Origin: Brevundimonas sp. A19_0
GTDB lineage: Bacteria; Pseudomonadota; Alphaproteobacteria; Caulobacterales; Caulobacteraceae
Direction of reading: 5' to 3'
Assembly: GCF_017744255.1 (NCBI RefSeq)
Contig: NZ_JAGHQP010000004.1
Coordinates: 114,010-178,009, forward strand
DNA: 64,000 nt
The notes under the pieces are model-generated. The model was not told the DNA's origin. It ran no database searches and saw nothing but the letters and a program-made list of their open reading frames with translations. Of this stretch, positions 16,827 to 25,882 are shown in pieces. The first letter of the stretch is position 1. Every line of letters starts with the position of its first letter. The translations under genes were made by a program, and so were the position numbers.

Positions 16827-18641
16827 ATGTGCGGCATCATCGGCGTCACCGGAACCGGCCAGGCCGTTCCCCGTCTGATCGAAAGCCTCAAACGCCTCGA
16901 ATACCGGGGCTATGACTCGGCGGGCGTAGCCGCCCTCGTTGACGGGCGCATCGAGCGCCGTCGGGCCAAGGGCAAGATCGCCGCTCTGGAATCCGTGCTG
17001 AAGGCCGAACCCCTGGCCTCGACGGTCGGCATCGGCCACACGCGCTGGGCCACCCACGGCGCCCCGACGACCCAGAACGCCCACCCGCACAAGGCCGGCC
17101 GGGTGACGCTGGTCCACAACGGCATCATCGAGAATTTCGCCGAGCTCAAGCACGAGCTGCAGGGTCTGGGCCACACCTTCGAGAGCCAGACCGACACCGA
17201 GGTGGTCGCCCACCTGCTCGACCGCGCGCTCGGCGGCGGCAATGACCCGGTGGTGGCCTTCAAGGCGGTCCTCGACCGGCTGAGCGGCGCCTACGCCCTG
17301 GCCGTGCTGGTCGAGGGCGAGGACGGCCTGATCCTCGGCGCCCGGCGCGGCAGCCCGCTGGTCGTCGGCTGGGGCGAGGGCGAAATGTACCTCGGCTCGG
17401 ATGCCCTGGCGGTCGGCCCCTTCACCCAGACCATCAGCTATCTGGAAGAGGGCGACTATGTTGCGCTCGACCGGTCCGGCGCGCGCATGTTCGATGCCGA
17501 CGGCGAGGCCGTGGACCGCCCGGTGGTCGTGGTCTCCGCCTCGGCCGCCCAGGTCGAGAAGGGCGAGTACCGCCACTTCATGGAAAAGGAGATCCACGAA
17601 CAGCCCGACAGCGTCCAGCGCACGCTCTCGGCCTATCTGGATTTCGTCAACGGCCGCGTGCTCAAGCAGGACGTCGACTTCTCCAGGGTGTCGCGCATCC
17701 AGATCGTCGCCTGTGGCACGGCCTTCTATGCCGCCCAGATCGGCCGCTACGCCTTCGAGAAACTGGCGGGCCTGCCCTGCGACGTCGAGATTGCCTCCGA
17801 ATTCCGCTATCGCCAGCCGGCCCTGATGCCCGACACCCTGGCGGTGGCCGTCAGCCAGTCCGGCGAGACCGCCGACACCCTGGCCTGCCTGACCTGGTGC
17901 AAGGGACTTGGGCTGCCGACCGCGGCCCTCGTCAATGTGCACAGCTCGTCCATGGCGCGCGAGGCACAGTATCTGTGGCCCACCCACGCCGGGCCCGAGA
18001 TCGGTGTCGCCTCGACCAAGGCTTTCACCGCCCAGGTCGCCGGCCTGCTCGCCCTGGCCGTGACGGCTGGCGTCGTCCGTGGCCGGATCGGCCCTGACGA
18101 GGAATCCCGGCTGGTCCAGGCCCTGTTCGAGTCGCCCCGCCTGATCGCCGAGGCGCTGCAGATGGAAGACCGCATGCGCGACGTCGCGCATGAGCTGTCG
18201 CGCGCCACCGACGTCCTGTTCCTCGGTCGGGGCCCCATGTTCCCGCTGGCCATGGAAGGCGCGCTGAAGCTCAAGGAGATCAGCTACATCCATGCCGAGG
18301 GCTATGCCGCCGGCGAGCTCAAGCACGGCCCGATCGCCCTGATCGACGAGGAAACCCCCACGGTCGCCCTCGCGCCCCGGGACGACCTGTTCGAAAAGAC
18401 CGCCTCCAATCTTCAGGAAGTTGCCGCGCGCGGTGGGCCGGTGGTGATGATCGCCCCGCTGTCGGCGCCGACGCCGCACGGCACCGGCATCACCCGCATC
18501 GAGGCGCCCGAGTGCCACCCCCTGATCGCGCCGCTGGTCTATGCCGTTCCGGTGCAGATGCTGGCCTATTTCACCGCCGTCCATAAGGGCACCGACGTCG
18601 ACCAGCCCCGGAACCTTGCCAAGTCCGTCACGGTTGAGTGA
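16827..18641 (+). CDS. glmS: Glutamine-fructose-6-phosphate aminotransferase (isomerising)
   Basis: This 604-residue enzyme makes glucosamine 6-phosphate from fructose 6-phosphate and glutamine. The N-terminal glutaminase starts MCGIIGVTGTG, with Cys exposed after Met removal, and has GIGHTRWATHGAP. Two SIS sugar-isomerase domains follow: IVACGTAFYAAQIGRYAFE, AVSQSGETADTLACL and STKAFTAQVAGL in the first, and EGALKLKEISYIHAEGYAAGELKHG in the second. The end, DQPRNLAKSVTVE, is the canonical terminus. galU follows 19 bases later on the same strand, probably as an operon. Confidence 0.98.
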   Translation: MCGIIGVTGTGQAVPRLIESLKRLEYRGYDSAGVAALVDGRIERRRAKGKIAALESVLKAEPLASTVGIGHTRWATHGAPTTQNAHPHKAGRVTLVHNGIIENFAELKHELQGLGHTFESQTDTEVVAHLLDRALGGGNDPVVAFKAVLDRLSGAYALAVLVEGEDGLILGARRGSPLVVGWGEGEMYLGSDALAVGPFTQTISYLEEGDYVALDRSGARMFDADGEAVDRPVVVVSASAAQVEKGEYRHFMEKEIHEQPDSVQRTLSAYLDFVNGRVLKQDVDFSRVSRIQIVACGTAFYAAQIGRYAFEKLAGLPCDVEIASEFRYRQPALMPDTLAVAVSQSGETADTLACLTWCKGLGLPTAALVNVHSSSMAREAQYLWPTHAGPEIGVASTKAFTAQVAGLLALAVTAGVVRGRIGPDEESRLVQALFESPRLIAEALQMEDRMRDVAHELSRATDVLFLGRGPMFPLAMEGALKLKEISYIHAEGYAAGELKHGPIALIDEETPTVALAPRDDLFEKTASNLQEVAARGGPVVMIAPLSAPTPHGTGITRIEAPECHPLIAPLVYAVPVQMLAYFTAVHKGTDVDQPRNLAKSVTVE

Positions 18642-18660
18642 TCCCGTACAGGAGCCCTTC

Positions 18661-19539
18661 ATGACCACCACGCCCGCACGCCTGCGCAAGGCTGTCCTTC
18701 CCGTCGCCGGTCTCGGCACCCGGGTCCTGCCCGGCACCAAGACCACGCCCAAGGAGCTGCTGAACGTCGTTGACCGGCCGATCCTCAGCTACATCGTCGA
18801 GGAAGCGCGCGAGGCCGGGATCGAGCACATCGTCTTCGTGACGGGGCGCGCCAAGGCGGCCATTGAGGACTATTTCGACCACCAGATCGAGCTGGAGGCC
18901 CAGCTGGAGGCCAAGGGCAAGACCGACATCCTCGAGATGATGAACGCCGAACTGGCCCAGGCCGGCGAGATGAGCTTCACCCGCCAGATGCAGCCCAAGG
19001 GCCTCGGACACGCCGTCTGGTGCGCCCGCGACATCATCGGCGACGAGCCCTTCGCCGTCATCCTGCCCGACGTGATCGTCGATGGTCAGCCGGGCGCCCT
19101 TAAACAGCTGGCCGACGTCTATGCCGAGGTCGGCGGCAATGTCATCGGCGTAGAACAGGTGCCCGAGGCCGACACCCACAAATACGGCATCGTCGACCCG
19201 GCCGAGCGGAACGGCCGCCGCATCTCCATGAAGGGCATGGTCGAAAAGCCCCCGCGCGGCGAGGCGCCCTCGAACCTGTCGATCTCGGGCCGCTACATCC
19301 TCCAGCCGCAGATCTTCGACCTGCTGGCGACCCAGGGCCGGGGCGCCGGCGGAGAAATCCAGCTGACCGACGCCATGGCCCGCCTGATGCAGGACCAGGC
19401 CTTCACCGCCTATGAGTATGAGGGCAACACCCACGACTGCGGCGACAAGATCGGCCTGCTGCGCGCCAATGTGGCCCTCGCGCTCAAGCGCCCCGACCTC
19501 GGCGATGCCGCCCGCGAGGCGATCGCGGCCCTGCTCTAG
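18661..19539 (+). CDS. galU: UTP-glucose-1-phosphate uridylyltransferase
   Basis: This 292-residue GalU joins UTP and glucose 1-phosphate to UDP-glucose for LPS, capsule and other glycans. The nucleotide-binding AGLGTRVLPGTKTTPKELL, YIVEEAREAGIEHIVFVTG, LGHAVWCARDII, ILPDVIVD, KYGIVDP, VEKPPRGEAPSNLSISGRY and ALKRPDLG are all present. The ATG at 18661 was chosen because AGGAG precedes it and the conserved N-terminus starts there; the frame extending into glmS is overlap. It is followed by a pair of inverted GC-rich repeats that may also end transcription. Confidence 0.97.
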   Translation: MTTTPARLRKAVLPVAGLGTRVLPGTKTTPKELLNVVDRPILSYIVEEAREAGIEHIVFVTGRAKAAIEDYFDHQIELEAQLEAKGKTDILEMMNAELAQAGEMSFTRQMQPKGLGHAVWCARDIIGDEPFAVILPDVIVDGQPGALKQLADVYAEVGGNVIGVEQVPEADTHKYGIVDPAERNGRRISMKGMVEKPPRGEAPSNLSISGRYILQPQIFDLLATQGRGAGGEIQLTDAMARLMQDQAFTAYEYEGNTHDCGDKIGLLRANVALALKRPDLGDAAREAIAALL

Positions 19540-19551
19540 ATACTGGACCCT

Positions 19552-19681
19552 CCGCTCATCCCCGCGAAAGCGGGGACCCAGAACTGTTATTGCGCAGGAC
19601 GTTTGGGATGACTGTCAGTGGGCCAGGAGACAAGTCGGACGGACCAAAACACTGGGTCCCCGCTTTCGCGGGGATGAGCGG
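19552..19681. repeat. Inverted pair of 30-bp palindromic intergenic repeats
   Basis: Positions 19552-19581 and 19652-19681 are exact reverse complements of each other over 30 bases. Each arm contains the perfect hairpin CCCCGCGAAAGCGGGG. A 70-base spacer without an ORF lies between. This resembles a REP/BIME-type or miniature mobile repeat, and the hairpins could also terminate or protect the galU transcript. Confidence 0.8.
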
Positions 19682-19770
19682 TGGAGAGTGCAAACCCTCC
19701 GGGGCCTTAATCGTGACGGGTTCTGTGTTATAAGCCCCGCCTTTCCACCCGCCCCGCCCGCCTCGACAGG

Positions 19771-20934
19771 ATGCCTTCCGTGAGCGCCACGCTCGATCTG
19801 TCCCGCGCCTCCCATAAGGCCGCCGCGCCCGTCAACCTCTCGGGCCTGACGCGCGAGGGCCTGCGTCAGGCCCTGATCGACGCCGACATCTGCCCGCCGG
19901 AAAAGGCGCGGATGCGGGCCTCCCAGATCTGGGGCTGGATCCACAACCACGGCGTCACCGACTTCGACGCCATGAGCAATGTCGCCCGCGAAACGCGCGA
20001 GCGGCTGGCCGCCGCCTTCACCCTGGCCCGCCCCGAAATCGTCGAGCGTCAGGTGTCGAACGACGGCACCCGCAAATGGCTGATCCGCACCGCCCCGGGC
20101 ATCGAGATCGAGACCGTCTACATCCCCGATGTGGGCCGGGCCGGCGCCCTGTGCGTGTCCAGCCAGGTCGGCTGCACCCTCAACTGCACCTTCTGCCACA
20201 CGGGCACGCAAAAGCTGGTCCGCAACCTGACGGCGGCCGAGATCGTCGCCCAGGTCCAGGTCGCCCGCGACGACCTCGGCGAATGGCCGTCCCCCAAGGA
20301 AGACCGCCGCCTGTCGAACATCGTCTTCATGGGCATGGGCGAGCCGCTCTACAATCTCGACAACGTCGCCGACGCCATCGACATCATTTCCGACAATGAG
20401 GGCATCGCCCTGTCGCGGCGCCGGATCACCGTCTCGACCTCGGGCGTCGTGCCCCAGCTGCAGGCGCTGGGCGAGCGCACCCAGGCCATGCTGGCCATCA
20501 GCCTGCACGCCACCAACGATCCCCTGCGCGATGTGCTGGTGCCGCTGAACAAGAAGTATGACCTCGAGGCCCTGATGGCCGGCATCCGCGCCTATCCCGG
20601 CCTGTCGAATGCCCGTCGTGTGACCTTCGAATACGTCATGCTGAAGGGCGTCAACGACAGCCCCGAGGAAGCCCGCGCCCTGCTCAATCTGATCAAGGGC
20701 ATCCCGGCCAAGATCAACCTGATCCCGTTCAACCCCTGGCCCGGCACTGACTATCAGTGCTCGGACTGGAAGACGATCGAACGCTTCGCCGCCATCCTGA
20801 ACAAGGCCGGCTACGCCAGCCCGATCCGCACCCCCCGCGGCCGCGACATCCTCGCCGCCTGCGGCCAGCTGAAAAGCGAAAGCGAAAAGGTCCGGGCCAG
20901 CACTCTCAGGAAAGCGGAGCAGGACGCGGCGTAG
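19771..20934 (+). CDS. rlmN: Dual-specificity rRNA/tRNA adenine C2-methyltransferase
   Basis: This 387-residue radical-SAM enzyme methylates C2 of A2503 in 23S rRNA and A37 in some tRNAs. The cluster-binding CxxxCxxC is [14 protein letters not shown], the SAM-site [12 protein letters not shown] follows, and [26 protein letters not shown] and [16 protein letters not shown] are family blocks. The C-terminal methyl-carrying cysteine lies in [11 protein letters not shown]. Starts GTG/ATG are crowded near 19771; the ATG there gives [12 protein letters not shown]. Its length and motifs are normal. Confidence 0.97.
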   Translation: MPSVSATLDLSRASHKAAAPVNLSGLTREGLRQALIDADICPPEKARMRASQIWGWIHNHGVTDFDAMSNVARETRERLAAAFTLARPEIVERQVSNDGTRKWLIRTAPGIEIETVYIPDVGRAGALCVSSQVGCTLNCTFCHTGTQKLVRNLTAAEIVAQVQVARDDLGEWPSPKEDRRLSNIVFMGMGEPLYNLDNVADAIDIISDNEGIALSRRRITVSTSGVVPQLQALGERTQAMLAISLHATNDPLRDVLVPLNKKYDLEALMAGIRAYPGLSNARRVTFEYVMLKGVNDSPEEARALLNLIKGIPAKINLIPFNPWPGTDYQCSDWKTIERFAAILNKAGYASPIRTPRGRDILAACGQLKSESEKVRASTLRKAEQDAA

Positions 20935-21420
20935 GCACTTGCCGCCTGTCCCAGCGATGATCCGCCGGCCCAATTGGGGAAATGCTGATCGATCCGGTGC
21001 ATAACCGCATCGACGACCCTTGCTCAGTGCCAGGCGTTGCGGCAGCAACAGGGGGGACGGGAAATGCGCCCGAACGCCCCCTGCGCGCTGCGCAGCGTGT
21101 CGACAGGTGGAAGCGGTTCGTTGGACTGACCCCAGCGAACCGCGCCTGCTGACAGACATTAGGTAATCTAACCGTCTCCGCCTCCATAGACTGATTAGAC
21201 CGATATCTGCGGACACGACCGTCCGGCCTGTGGAAAGGTGGAGGAAACATCCTTCCGATGATGTGGGATGGTTGGACCACTGGGCTCTGCGAGCACTCCC
21301 ATGGCAGAGCTATGTGCAGGAGGTCTGCCCGGTCTCGCGCCCGCTGAAGAAGGAAAGTGCCGCCCTCGCGGCCAAACCCACCCGCCCGACGCCGGACTGA
21401 GCGCGGATGTGCCGCCCCTG

Positions 21421-21556
21421 TCTCCTCCCCACCTCTGGTGGGGAGGGGGACCGCGGAGCGGTGGAGGGGTTCTTTAACGCAGGTCCGCCCTCAAGAGCCC
21501 CTCCGTCTCGGTGGCTATCGCCCCCGATCCACCTCCCCAGCTTCGCTAGGGAGGAG
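21421..21556. repeat. Imperfect inverted-repeat element built from CCTCCCC/GGGGAGG hairpins
   Basis: At 21424-21446 a 10-bp perfect stem (CCTCCCCACC/GGTGGGGAGG) closes a 3-base loop. At 21532-21554 a second hairpin pairs CCTCCC with GGGAGG. Between them GAGGGGTTCTT and AAGAGCCCCTC face each other, so the whole block is roughly palindromic. This has the look of a dispersed REP-like element of high-GC alphaproteobacteria. Confidence 0.6.
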
Positions 21557-21695
21557 ACGGCTGTTGCAATACCTGCGCCCCAATTTCCTAGCCCTTTCAA
21601 CATCCCCACCGGTTCCCGAACCGTCCTTCCCGCCCTGGCTCGCGCATCGCCGATACTGTCCGGTTGCCGAAATCCCCCGCGAGCGCAGACATGAT

Positions 21696-21761
21696 TTCAG
21701 ACCATTCAGACCATTCAGACGGTCTTTTCCCGAATTCAGACGGTTCAGACGGTTCAGACCG
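21696..21761. repeat. Two clusters of three 9-bp direct repeats (TTCAGACNN)
   Basis: Units at 21696, 21705 and 21714 read TTCAGACCA, TTCAGACCA and TTCAGACGG. After a 12-base spacer, units at 21735, 21744 and 21753 read TTCAGACGG, TTCAGACGG and TTCAGACCG. The 9-base period is exact inside each cluster. It lies about 115 bases upstream of the DUF350 gene. Confidence 0.85.
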
Positions 21762-21876
21762 TAATCTTTCGTCACAGACTGTGGCCCCGCGGCGCTTGCG
21801 GATTGGGGCTGGATTGGGGCAAGGACAGACGACGGCGGGTTCGCCGTGATCGTCAGGCCTCTCGCTCTCCGGTTTC

Positions 21877-22320
21877 ATGGACTCCTCGTCCCTCTCCAGC
21901 GTTCTGACCAGTCCCGAAGTCCAGGCCTTTGCCCTGGGCTTCCCGCGGCTCATGACCCATCTGGCGGTGACCATCGCCCTCCTTGTGCTGGGGGCGACCC
22001 TCTATGCCCTGCTGACGCCCTGGAAAGAGGTCGCCTTGATCCGCGAGGGCAATTCGGCCGCCGCCGTGGCCTTTGCCGGGGTGCTGGTCGGCCTCGCCGT
22101 GCCGCTGGCCGTCAGCCTGTCGGTCTCCACCTCCATCCGCGACATCGTCATCTGGGGGGTGGCGACGGTGGTGCTGCAGCTGTTCGTCTTCCGGCTGGTC
22201 GACATGCTGCTGACCGGCCTGCCCCAGCGCATCCGCGAGGGCGAGGTCTCGGCCGCCGTGCTGCTGGTGGGGGCCAAGCTGGCCACAGCCCTGATCCTGG
22301 CCGCCGCCCTGTCGGGCTAG
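21877..22320 (+). CDS. DUF350 family inner-membrane protein
   Basis: This 147-residue protein has four predicted membrane segments arranged as two similar halves (about residues 22-44, 62-82, 90-112 and 122-146), with ALIREGNSAAAVAFAGVLVGLAVPLAVSLS in the middle and REGEVSAAVLLVGAKLATALI at the end. That duplicated REGN/REGE-type layout is the DUF350 pattern. The function is unknown. A trypsin-like protease gene starts 8 bases after its stop, so the pair is likely co-transcribed. Confidence 0.8.
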   Translation: MDSSSLSSVLTSPEVQAFALGFPRLMTHLAVTIALLVLGATLYALLTPWKEVALIREGNSAAAVAFAGVLVGLAVPLAVSLSVSTSIRDIVIWGVATVVLQLFVFRLVDMLLTGLPQRIREGEVSAAVLLVGAKLATALILAAALSG

Positions 22321-22328
22321 GGGGCCGG

Positions 22329-23153
22329 ATGTCGCGACTGACCGACTGGGCCTTCTACGGTCTTCTGGCGATGGCGATCCTGGTCTGGGCGCTGCATCTG
22401 CGCGAGGAAGTCTACACCCCGCCGCCGCCGCCCGAGCCGGATGAGGTCGAGGGCGCCCTGCTGGGGCCGATCACCCCGTTTGATCCGGCTATCACCCTGA
22501 ATGCGCCGGACATTCCCTTCCAGCCCGCCTCGGGCACGGCCTTCGCCATTGCCGGCGAGGGCCGCTGGGTCACCGCCCGTCACGTGGTCGAGGGCTGTCG
22601 CAAGCCGGCCCTGATGGTCGGCGGCGGCCGGGCCGTCGCGGCCAGTGTGCGGCTGGCGCCCCGGGCCGATGTGGCGGTCCTGATCACCGAGGGCGGGCCC
22701 GACCCCCTGCCGGTCGAGGTCGCGCCGGAACTGCGCAAGGGCCAGCGGGGCTTCCACCCCGGCTATCCGCAGGGCCATGCCGGGGAGGTCACCTCGCGTC
22801 TCCTGGGGCGAGAGACCTTCCGGGTGCGCGGTCGCGGCCAGCGGGACGAGCCGGTGCTGGCCTGGGCCGAGGTGGGTCGCACCGCCGGGCTTAAGGGCAC
22901 CCTGTCCGGCCTGTCCGGAGCGCCCGTTCTGGACCGCCGGGGCCGGGTGCTGGGCGTGACCATCGCCGAGGCTCCGCGCCGCGGCCGGATCTATACGACC
23001 GCGCCCGATACCTTCGGCCCGGCCATCCGGGGCATGTCCGACCGGCGCGCCCGCCCGCAGGCAGAGCCGGTCACCCTGGCCAACTACGGCCGCGTCGCCG
23101 ACGCCCTCCGCCGCGACCTCCGCGTCGCCCAGGTGGTCTGCCTGTCGGCCTAG
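22329..23153 (+). CDS. Membrane-anchored trypsin-like serine protease
   Basis: The 274-residue product has one N-terminal membrane anchor (residues 7-23), a proline-rich linker (PPPPPEPDE), and a chymotrypsin-fold domain. The catalytic triad is visible as His85 in WVTARHVVEGC, Asp114 in RADVAVLI, and Ser196 in GLSGAPVLDRRG. The domain would face the periplasm. The ATG at 22329 was chosen because the hydrophobic anchor starts there and the DUF350 stop is 8 bases upstream; an earlier start would overlap that gene. The substrate is unknown. No PDZ domain is seen, unlike DegP-type proteases. Confidence 0.85.
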   Translation: MSRLTDWAFYGLLAMAILVWALHLREEVYTPPPPPEPDEVEGALLGPITPFDPAITLNAPDIPFQPASGTAFAIAGEGRWVTARHVVEGCRKPALMVGGGRAVAASVRLAPRADVAVLITEGGPDPLPVEVAPELRKGQRGFHPGYPQGHAGEVTSRLLGRETFRVRGRGQRDEPVLAWAEVGRTAGLKGTLSGLSGAPVLDRRGRVLGVTIAEAPRRGRIYTTAPDTFGPAIRGMSDRRARPQAEPVTLANYGRVADALRRDLRVAQVVCLSA

Positions 23154-23160
23154 AGCCGCG

Positions 23161-24036
23161 TCAGTCGTCGAACACAGCGACGCCCACCTCGCCTTCGGGG
23201 GTCAGCCAGGCGCGCTTCATGCCCTGGCTGTTGTAGGGGTCGGCGTGGTGGCCCTCGCGGTCCAGGGCGATCAGGCCGCCGTCGCCACCCATGGCGCCGA
23301 TGGCGTCGATCACGGCCTGTCCGGCCGCCTCGACCGACTGGCCCGAGGCTACCCGCCAGGCGACCTGGGCGGCCGCGGCGGTGCGGATGAAGTACTCGCC
23401 CTGACCGGTCGAGGAGATGGCGGCGTGGCCGTCGGCCCAGGTGCCGCTGGCGGGCAGGGGAGTGTCGCCGACCCGGCCCGGCAGCTTGCCGAACACCCCG
23501 GCGGTCGAGGTGGCGGCCGCCAGCCGGCCCTGCGCGTCCAGCACGCAGCAGCCGACCGTGCCGTGCGCGAGCGTCCCGGGGGGATGGTTGTCCTCGCCCT
23601 GACCGGCTCGGGTGAACCAGTCCTCGCCGCCCGGGACCGGCTCCAGCTTCCGGCCCTCGCAGAAGCGGCGCGCGCCCTCGCCGACCAGCAGGACGTGCGG
23701 GGTGTGGTCCATCACCGCGCGGGCGGCCCGCACTGGATTGCGGAAGCCCTGCAGGGCCGCGATGCCCCCGGCGCGACCCGTGGCGCCGTCCATCAGGCTG
23801 GCGTCCAGCTCATAGTCCCCGTCCAGATTGGGCGAGGCGCCCCGCCCGGCGACATAGAGGCCCGAGTCCTCCAGCAGGCAGACGGCCTCGACCGCTACGT
23901 CCAGCGCGGCCTCGCCGGCCTCCAGCCGGACCTGCATGGCACGCACCACCTCGGCCATGTGGGCGCGCTCGGCGGTATAGTCGCGGCTGCGCCGGGCACC
24001 GGCGCCGCCGTGCAGGATCAGGGCGGGTCGCGTCAT
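23161..24036 (-). CDS. Isoaspartyl peptidase/L-asparaginase (Ntn hydrolase)
   Basis: This 291-residue plant-type asparaginase precursor self-cleaves to expose an N-terminal Thr. LILHGGAGA opens the protein, ASLMDGATGRAGGIAAL is conserved, the nucleophile is in LAHGTVGCCVLDAQG (HGTVG), STAGVFGKLPGRVGDTPLP binds substrate, and the beta-chain GGDGGLIALD and YNSQGMKRAW follow. It removes beta-linked isoaspartyl residues from peptides or deamidates asparagine. The ATG at 24036 begins the conserved start; the upstream extension is not supported. It is convergent with the serine protease gene. Confidence 0.92.
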   Translation of the reverse strand: MTRPALILHGGAGARRSRDYTAERAHMAEVVRAMQVRLEAGEAALDVAVEAVCLLEDSGLYVAGRGASPNLDGDYELDASLMDGATGRAGGIAALQGFRNPVRAARAVMDHTPHVLLVGEGARRFCEGRKLEPVPGGEDWFTRAGQGEDNHPPGTLAHGTVGCCVLDAQGRLAAATSTAGVFGKLPGRVGDTPLPASGTWADGHAAISSTGQGEYFIRTAAAAQVAWRVASGQSVEAAGQAVIDAIGAMGGDGGLIALDREGHHADPYNSQGMKRAWLTPEGEVGVAVFDD

Positions 24037-24164
24037 GGAGTGTCTCCGCTGTCCGGCCGGGCCGGTTCTTGTCTTTCCAGTTCGGGGCCGGAGCGTTACC
24101 GTCCGGAGCATCGGGGTGGCAAGCCGTCGCTCCGTCCGGATTCCCCTACGCCGAAAGGTCCTCC

Positions 24165-25166
24165 ATGCGCGCAGTCCTGTCCAAGGCCCCTGGTGGCCCC
24201 GAAACCCTGGTGGTCGAGGAGGTCTCCGACCCGACCCCGAAGAAGGGCGAGGTGATCATCGAGGTCAAGGCGGTCGGCATCAACTATCCCGACACCCTGA
24301 TCATCGAGGACAGGTACCAGTTCCGGCCCGAGCGCCCCTTCGCGCCCGGCGCCGAGATCGCGGGCGTGGTCGAGGCGATCGGCGAGGGTGTGAAGGGCGT
24401 GCACAAGGGCGACCGGGTCATCGCCGTGCCCGGCTGGGGCGGACTGGTCGAGCGGATCGCCGTGCCCGCCGCCACCGTCATCCCCATTCCGAAGGAGATG
24501 GACTTCGAGACGGCCGCCGCCCTGATCATGACCTATGGCACCAGCTATTACGCCCTGAAGGACCGGGCGAAGCTGCAGCCCGGAGAGACCCTTCTGGTGC
24601 TGGGCGCCGCCGGCGGGGTGGGCGCCGCGGCTGTCGAACTGGGCAAGGCCATGGGCGCGCGCGTCGTGGCAGCCGCCTCGACCAATGAGAAGGTCGAGTT
24701 CGCGCTGGAGCTCGGCGCCGACAACGGTCTGATCTATCCCTCCGGGCCGATGGACAAGGCGGCCCGGAAGGAGCTGTCGGGCGAGCTGAAACTGGCCACC
24801 GGCCGCGACGGGGCCGATGTCGTCTATGACGCCGTGGGCGGGGACTATGCCGAGCCGGCGCTTCGGGCCATGGACTGGTGCGGGCGCTATCTGGTGGTGG
24901 GCTTCCCGGCCGGGATCCCGTCGCTGCCGCTGAACCTGACCCTGTTGAAGTCCGTGGCCGTGATCGGGGTTTTCTGGGGCGCTGCCGTCATGCGCGACCC
25001 GGCGGCCCATGCCGCCAATATGGCCGACCTGATGACGCTGTGGAGCGAGGGCAAGATCCGCCCGCGTGTCAGCCGCACCTTCCCGCTGCACCGCGCGCAC
25101 GAGGCCATCCAGGCCCTCGGCGACCGTTCGGCCATGGGCAAGATCGTGGTGACGGTCGAGCCATGA
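24165..25166 (+). CDS. Zinc-independent NADPH:quinone oxidoreductase (MDR family)
   Basis: This 333-residue medium-chain reductase lacks zinc-ligand cysteines. VGINYPDTLIIEDRYQ and FAPGAEIAGVVEAIGEGV are the QOR-type substrate-domain blocks, ALIMTYGTSYYAL precedes the NADPH-binding LVLGAAGGVGAAAVELGKAMG, and VYDAVGGDYAEPALRAM and VVGFPAGIPSLPLN follow. It would reduce quinones or enones with NADPH. The ATG at 24165 follows GAAAGG. The stop overlaps the start of the 2OG oxygenase gene (ATGA), so they are coupled, though no shared pathway is evident. Confidence 0.9.
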   Translation: MRAVLSKAPGGPETLVVEEVSDPTPKKGEVIIEVKAVGINYPDTLIIEDRYQFRPERPFAPGAEIAGVVEAIGEGVKGVHKGDRVIAVPGWGGLVERIAVPAATVIPIPKEMDFETAAALIMTYGTSYYALKDRAKLQPGETLLVLGAAGGVGAAAVELGKAMGARVVAAASTNEKVEFALELGADNGLIYPSGPMDKAARKELSGELKLATGRDGADVVYDAVGGDYAEPALRAMDWCGRYLVVGFPAGIPSLPLNLTLLKSVAVIGVFWGAAVMRDPAAHAANMADLMTLWSEGKIRPRVSRTFPLHRAHEAIQALGDRSAMGKIVVTVEP

Positions 25167-25882
25167 CGCTGGCGCTGGCCGCCGGTCTCGGCCTGGAGGC
25201 GGCCGGTGAGCGGCTGTCCCGGACCGGTCGCACCCGTGTGCCGGGCCTGCTGGGCGAGGGCGCCGAGGTCCTGCATGAGGCCCTGACCGGGCCCGACATG
25301 GTCTGGTACCGGGCCATTCGCAATCCGTTCAACGCCGATGTGCCCGTCGCCGTATTCGAGGCGGAACCGGTCGCCGAACAGGCGCGGCTGTATGGCATGG
25401 CCCATGAGGAGGCGACCGAGGGCTTCCAGTTCATCTTCGACCGCATCCGGCTGGGCCAGGCGCGGACCATGGAGATGCCGCTGCCTCCGGCGCTGTACGA
25501 GCTGCACGATCTGTTCAACAGCGAGGCCTTCCTCGGCATGGCGCGCCGCCTGACGGGCGACGACCGGATCGCCTATGTCGACGCCCAGCCGACCCGCTAC
25601 ATGCCGGGCCATTTCCTGAACGGCCATACGGACGCCCACGACGATGCCGGACGGCTCTATGCCTATGTGCTGAACCTGTCGCCGCGCTGGCGGGCGGAGT
25701 GGGGCGGCCTGCTGATGTTCCTGGACGAGGGCGGGGCGGTGACCGAGACCTTCATGCCCGCCTTCGGCACCCTGAACGTCTTCCGCGTGCCCCAGGACCA
25801 TGCGGTGTCCATGGTGGCGCCCTTCGCGGGGGCGCCGCGCTATTCGGTCACGGGATGGTGGCGGACCCGGTCCCCGGCCTGA
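25163..25882 (+). CDS. 2-oxoglutarate/Fe(II)-dependent oxygenase (prolyl-hydroxylase-like)
   Basis: This 239-residue double-stranded beta-helix enzyme has the iron triad in RYMPGHFLNGHTDAHDD (H-x-D), and the distal His is in VPQDHAVSMV. YAYVLNLSPRWRAEWGGLL matches the Ofd1/prolyl-4-hydroxylase type, and RYSVTGWWR at the C-terminus carries the Arg that typically binds 2-oxoglutarate. It probably hydroxylates a protein residue, but the target is unknown. The start overlaps the quinone reductase stop. Its 3' end overlaps the convergent DUF1232 gene by 35 bases. Confidence 0.85.
   Translation: MTLALAAGLGLEAAGERLSRTGRTRVPGLLGEGAEVLHEALTGPDMVWYRAIRNPFNADVPVAVFEAEPVAEQARLYGMAHEEATEGFQFIFDRIRLGQARTMEMPLPPALYELHDLFNSEAFLGMARRLTGDDRIAYVDAQPTRYMPGHFLNGHTDAHDDAGRLYAYVLNLSPRWRAEWGGLLMFLDEGGAVTETFMPAFGTLNVFRVPQDHAVSMVAPFAGAPRYSVTGWWRTRSPA

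Larger units (their letters stand above)
20935..21876. other. 942-base gap without a convincing gene
   Basis: Two repeat structures (21421-21556 and 21696-21761) occupy part of the gap. A plus-strand frame between about 21167 and 21400 reads like protein (for example DDVGWLDHWALRALPWQSY, ending just before position 21401) but has no start codon and a stop immediately upstream, so it may be a decayed gene. Nothing else is recognised. Confidence 0.6.

Noticed and set aside
16503..18752. Long antisense frame over glmS
   Set aside because: GlmS motifs are complete on the plus strand; the antisense frame has no family motif and spans intergenic sequence.
21696..21761. CRISPR array reading of the 9-bp repeats
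   Set aside because: Units of 9 bases with no unique spacers of CRISPR length and no cas genes; the pattern is a short direct-repeat cluster.
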